From NCBI GenBank assembly GCA_900552015.1, contig URXY01000072.1, positions 1 to 8,025 of the forward strand: a DNA stretch of 8,025 bases, read 5' to 3'. The notes under the pieces were generated by a model, which was not told where the DNA came from, ran no database searches, and saw only the letters and a program-made list of their open reading frames with translations. The translations under genes were made by a program, and so were the position numbers. Origin of the DNA: an uncultured Eubacteriales bacterium. Lineage in GTDB: Bacteria; Bacillota; Clostridia; Oscillospirales; Oscillospiraceae. This document shows, one piece after another, positions 5,788 to 8,025 of this stretch (positions within the stretch are counted from its first letter, which is position 1; each line of letters starts with the position of its first letter).

Positions 5788-5816
5788 TTGCGGATAGAAA
5801 CAAAAAGCGCTATGAT
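5788..5816 (+). promoter_or_regulatory. Sigma-A-type promoter for the kinase-like fusion gene
   Basis: TTGCGG at 5788-5793 (four of six consensus bases) is followed after 17 nt by TATGAT at 5811-5816 (five of six). Predicted initiation is near 5823, leaving a leader of about 28 nt with ribosome site AAAGGGA at 5834-5840. Its -35 lies only 11 nt from the -35 of the divergent DUF3842 promoter, so one regulator bound between them could act on both. Confidence 0.72.
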
Positions 5817-5850
5817 GGACATAGTTCTTTTGTAAAGGGATTCTGCTGTG

Positions 5851-6921
5851 ATGAAAAATTCTGCCGACATTCAGGACTTCCTGCGCGCCCACTGCGCACG
5901 ATATCCGAAGCTGGAGCTTCAAGACATCTTCAAGGCACTCTATCAGAGCGCCTTTGGCTGCGAACATCTGATCGCCGACCCGTCCGCTGCCGCAGACTAC
6001 ATCCGCGCCGAAGCGGCGCAGAGCGAGGACAATGCGGATGAGCTCGTCGAGCCGCTCGGCGGCGACTACTGCCGCGTGCACCTCGGTGTGCTGCAGGACG
6101 GCCTGAGCGCGGAGACGTTTGCGCGGCTCTTCGCCCTCTCTGCGCGGCACGAGGAGTGCGGGTGCGAAAAGCTCGAAGCGATGCTCACCGCCTTGCAGAC
6201 AATGGCCGACGCGGGCGGACTGCCATTTTCCGCGCGGGAGACGGCGGAAGCTGTTGAAATGTGGCGAAAGGACGGCTTTCCGCCGCTGCACCATTCCGAG
6301 GTGTTCCGGGAGGATTACGTGCCCGCGTACCGCGTCCTGCGGCGCGACTTTGCCCGCGCGCTGCCGCTGTTTGCGCGCATCGACCGCCTGACGGCGGAAA
6401 AGGACCGCGTGCTTATCGCCATCGAGGGCGGCAGCGCCAGCGGCAAGACGACGCTCGGCGAGCTGCTGCAAAATGTTTACGGCTGCCCTGTCTTCCACAT
6501 GGACGACTTTTTCCTCCGGCCCGAGCAGCGCACGGAGGCGCGCTTCACGCAGCCCGGCGGCAACGTCGACCGCGAGCGCTTTTTGGAAGAGGTGCTGATC
6601 CCTCTGCGCGAGGGAAGACCCGTCGACTACCGCCGCTTCGACTGCGCGACGTTTACCATCGCCCCGCCGCAGAGGATCGAGGCGGGAACGCTCAACATCG
6701 TCGAGGGCGCGTATTCCATGCACCCCGACCTCGCGCCGTACTACGATCTATCCGTTTTTCTGCCGATTTCGGCAGAAAAACAACGCGAGCGCATCCTCAA
6801 ACGGAATGCGCCCGCGCATGCAAAGCAGTTTTTCGACTGCTGGATCCCTTTCGAGCAGCGCTATTTCGATGCGTTCGACGTGCAGGACCGCTGTGATCTC
6901 GACCTTTCGGCGGACGATTAA
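5851..6921 (+). CDS. Uridine kinase-like P-loop protein with an unrecognised N-terminal domain
   Basis: The start is taken as ATG 5851; the adjacent in-frame GTG 5848 is equally possible, with AAAGGGA at 5834-5840 serving both. The product has 356 residues. The C-terminal part, from about residue 186, is a uridine kinase/phosphoribulokinase-type P-loop domain: Walker A GGSASGKTT with Lys199, HMDDFF with Asp218-Asp219, NIVEGAY with Glu285, a lid with RILKRN (Arg314, Lys317, Arg318) and WIPFEQRYF at 331. All expected catalytic features are present. Residues 1-185 form a helical soluble domain with LQDIFKALYQSAFGCEHLI near the start and cysteines at several places. I have seen this pattern joined to such kinases in Clostridia but cannot name it. 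The phosphorylated substrate may be a nucleoside or another small alcohol. The gene is monocistronic and ends inside the 3' end of the convergent transporter gene. Confidence 0.8.
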   Translation: MKNSADIQDFLRAHCARYPKLELQDIFKALYQSAFGCEHLIADPSAAADYIRAEAAQSEDNADELVEPLGGDYCRVHLGVLQDGLSAETFARLFALSARHEECGCEKLEAMLTALQTMADAGGLPFSARETAEAVEMWRKDGFPPLHHSEVFREDYVPAYRVLRRDFARALPLFARIDRLTAEKDRVLIAIEGGSASGKTTLGELLQNVYGCPVFHMDDFFLRPEQRTEARFTQPGGNVDRERFLEEVLIPLREGRPVDYRRFDCATFTIAPPQRIEAGTLNIVEGAYSMHPDLAPYYDLSVFLPISAEKQRERILKRNAPAHAKQFFDCWIPFEQRYFDAFDVQDRCDLDLSADD

Positions 6922-7973
6922 ATGAGTGTGCCGCTCGGCGCGATGCCGAGCACGTATTCGACCGCGATCGCCACAAGAACGACCAGCAGCGAAATGATGA
7001 AGCCGTGGAGCATCGGCTTTGCGCCAGATTTGCACAGCGCCGCGAAGTTCGTATTGAGGCCGATGGCGGCGAGCGCCGCGACCATCAGAAACTTGCTGAT
7101 GCTCTTGAGCGTCGCGGCAAGGCCCGCAGGAATGACGCCGACGCTGCACAGAATAGACATCGCGAGGAAGCCCAGGATGAACCACGGGAACACCGACTTC
7201 ATATTGACCTTGACGCCATGGTCGCCGCTCTGCGCGGCGGCCTTTTTCTTTAAGTGCACGCTGATGGCGGCAAAGACCAGCACCGTCGGGATGATGGCGA
7301 GGGTGCGCGTCAGCTTGACCATCGTGGCAAAGTCGCCCGCGGCCTCGCTGAAAGCGTAGCCCGTGGCGACGACGCTCGATGTGTCGTTGACCGCCGTGCC
7401 GGCCCACAGGCCGAACGCCGCGTCGGAAAGGCTCATCGCGCGGCCGAGCAGCGGGAACACGACGACCATGATCGTGTCAAAGAGGAACGTTGCCGACATG
7501 CCGTAGGCGATGTCCATGTCCGTTGCCTCGATGACCGGCGCGATGGCGGCGATGGCGCTGCCGCCGCAGATGCCCGTGCCCGCGTTGATGAGGCTGCTCG
7601 TCTTCCAGTCAAGCCCCAGCGCCTTGCCGATCACATAGCCGAGGCCGAAGCACGTCGCCAGTGTGAAGAGCATGACGGTGAGCGAGAACTTACCGACCGT
7701 CAGCACGGTCGTGATGTTCAGGCTGGCGCCGAGCAGGATGATGGCAAATTTCAGAATTTTCTTCGAGGTGAATTTGATGCCGGGCTTCGTCTTGTCATTC
7801 GGCGCGTAAAAGCGGTTCACGATCATGCCGATGAACATCGCGATGACCGACGCGCCGATCAGGTGCAGCCCCGCGGATTCCTCCAGCTGCTCTAAAAACT
7901 TGGCCACCACGGCGATGACGAGCGCGATGGCGCAGCCGGGCAGCATTTTCTTCACGGTTTCGATGAATTTCAT
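6918..7973 (-). CDS. YeiH-family (UPF0324) putative sulfate/sulfonate-type exporter
   Basis: The start is ATG 7973-7971, preceded on the minus strand by GGAGGAGAG (7991-7983). The 351-residue protein has about ten hydrophobic helices, the usual size for PF03601. Landmarks are FAIILLGASLNI, INAGTGICGGSAIAAIAPVIEA, FGLWAGTAVNDTSSVVATGYAF and AAIGLNTNF near the C-terminus, all in the order found in YeiH homologues. The charged segment KKKAAAQSGDHGVKVNMK is a cytoplasmic or external loop in the middle. Some members have been linked to sulfite or sulfate export in sulfonate-degrading bacteria, but most, including those in gut Clostridia, are untested. No sulfur gene is nearby, so the substrate is open. 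The stop overlaps the stop of the convergent kinase-like gene by 4 nt, leaving no room for a terminator between them. Confidence 0.88.
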   Translation of the reverse strand: MKFIETVKKMLPGCAIALVIAVVAKFLEQLEESAGLHLIGASVIAMFIGMIVNRFYAPNDKTKPGIKFTSKKILKFAIILLGASLNITTVLTVGKFSLTVMLFTLATCFGLGYVIGKALGLDWKTSSLINAGTGICGGSAIAAIAPVIEATDMDIAYGMSATFLFDTIMVVVFPLLGRAMSLSDAAFGLWAGTAVNDTSSVVATGYAFSEAAGDFATMVKLTRTLAIIPTVLVFAAISVHLKKKAAAQSGDHGVKVNMKSVFPWFILGFLAMSILCSVGVIPAGLAATLKSISKFLMVAALAAIGLNTNFAALCKSGAKPMLHGFIISLLVVLVAIAVEYVLGIAPSGTLI

Positions 7974-8009
7974 GTGATTTCTCTCTCCTCCAAAGCTTGT
8001 TGCCGTTGT

Positions 8010-8018
8010 ATTATAGCA
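8010..8018 (-). promoter_or_regulatory. Extended -10 promoter of the YeiH-family gene
   Basis: On the minus strand the sequence TGCTATAAT gives a perfect -10 box (8015-8010) with the TGn extension just upstream. Predicted initiation is near 8003, leaving a leader of about 30 nt that contains the ribosome site. The matching -35 would lie beyond the window edge, so its quality cannot be judged. An extended -10 can work with a poor -35. Confidence 0.72.
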
Positions 8019-8025
8019 CCGAGTT

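Noticed and set aside
5773..6723. Long minus-strand reading frame of 316 residues
   Set aside because: It lies opposite the kinase-like gene, is Arg/Ala/Val-rich without domain motifs, and covers the plus-strand promoter. It is a high-GC shadow frame.
7254..7895. Plus-strand 213-residue frame rich in Arg/His/Asp
   Set aside because: It is the mirror of the YeiH-family coding sequence; its composition is typical of antisense to a GC-rich membrane protein.
1..8025. tRNA, rRNA, CRISPR array or intact insertion sequence
   Set aside because: No cloverleaf-like T-arm sequence, no regularly spaced direct repeats and no transposase or integrase reading frame were found on either strand.

Overview
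The window looks like chromosomal DNA of a moderately GC-rich gut-type Clostridia member (Oscillospiraceae or a near relative). The inference rests on family content: an ECF sigma factor with a DUF4367-type membrane partner, a DUF4358 lipoprotein beside MBOAT and DHHW proteins, DUF3842, an ECF-transporter S component, a uridine-kinase-like P-loop protein and a YeiH-type transporter. Shine-Dalgarno sites are clear and promoters are sigma-A-like. No taxonomic marker gene is present, so the assignment is by family character only.

Left part (1-4141, all + strand). The 3' end of an ECF sigma factor overlaps by 4 nt a gene for a single-pass membrane protein, its likely anti-sigma or sensor partner; a strong intrinsic terminator closes the pair. 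A tight three-gene operon follows: a DUF4358 lipoprotein, an MBOAT O-acyltransferase and a DHHW/AlgX-like membrane-anchored protein. By analogy with AlgI/AlgJ/AlgX and PatA/PatB, the MBOAT protein would pass acyl groups across the membrane and the DHHW protein would place them on an extracellular glycan. The acceptor and the lipoprotein's role are unknown.

Middle (4138-4600). An AT-richer scar holds the N-terminal third or less of a MacB/FtsX-type ABC permease. Its start codon is ATA, one A appears to be missing from a homopolymer, and the 3' end is lost. A 17-bp-stem hairpin (probable bidirectional terminator) and a second inverted repeat follow.

Right part (4600-8025). A minus-strand operon, DUF3842 then an ECF S component joined by an ATGA overlap, is read from a near-consensus promoter with a leader of about 165 nt. 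A divergent promoter drives a + strand fusion protein: an unrecognised N-terminal domain joined to a uridine-kinase-like P-loop domain. That gene runs tail-to-tail, with a 4-nt overlap, into a minus-strand YeiH-family transporter gene whose extended -10 promoter lies at the right edge.

There is no tRNA, rRNA, CRISPR array or intact mobile element. All gene-free stretches are under 300 nt and are described individually.
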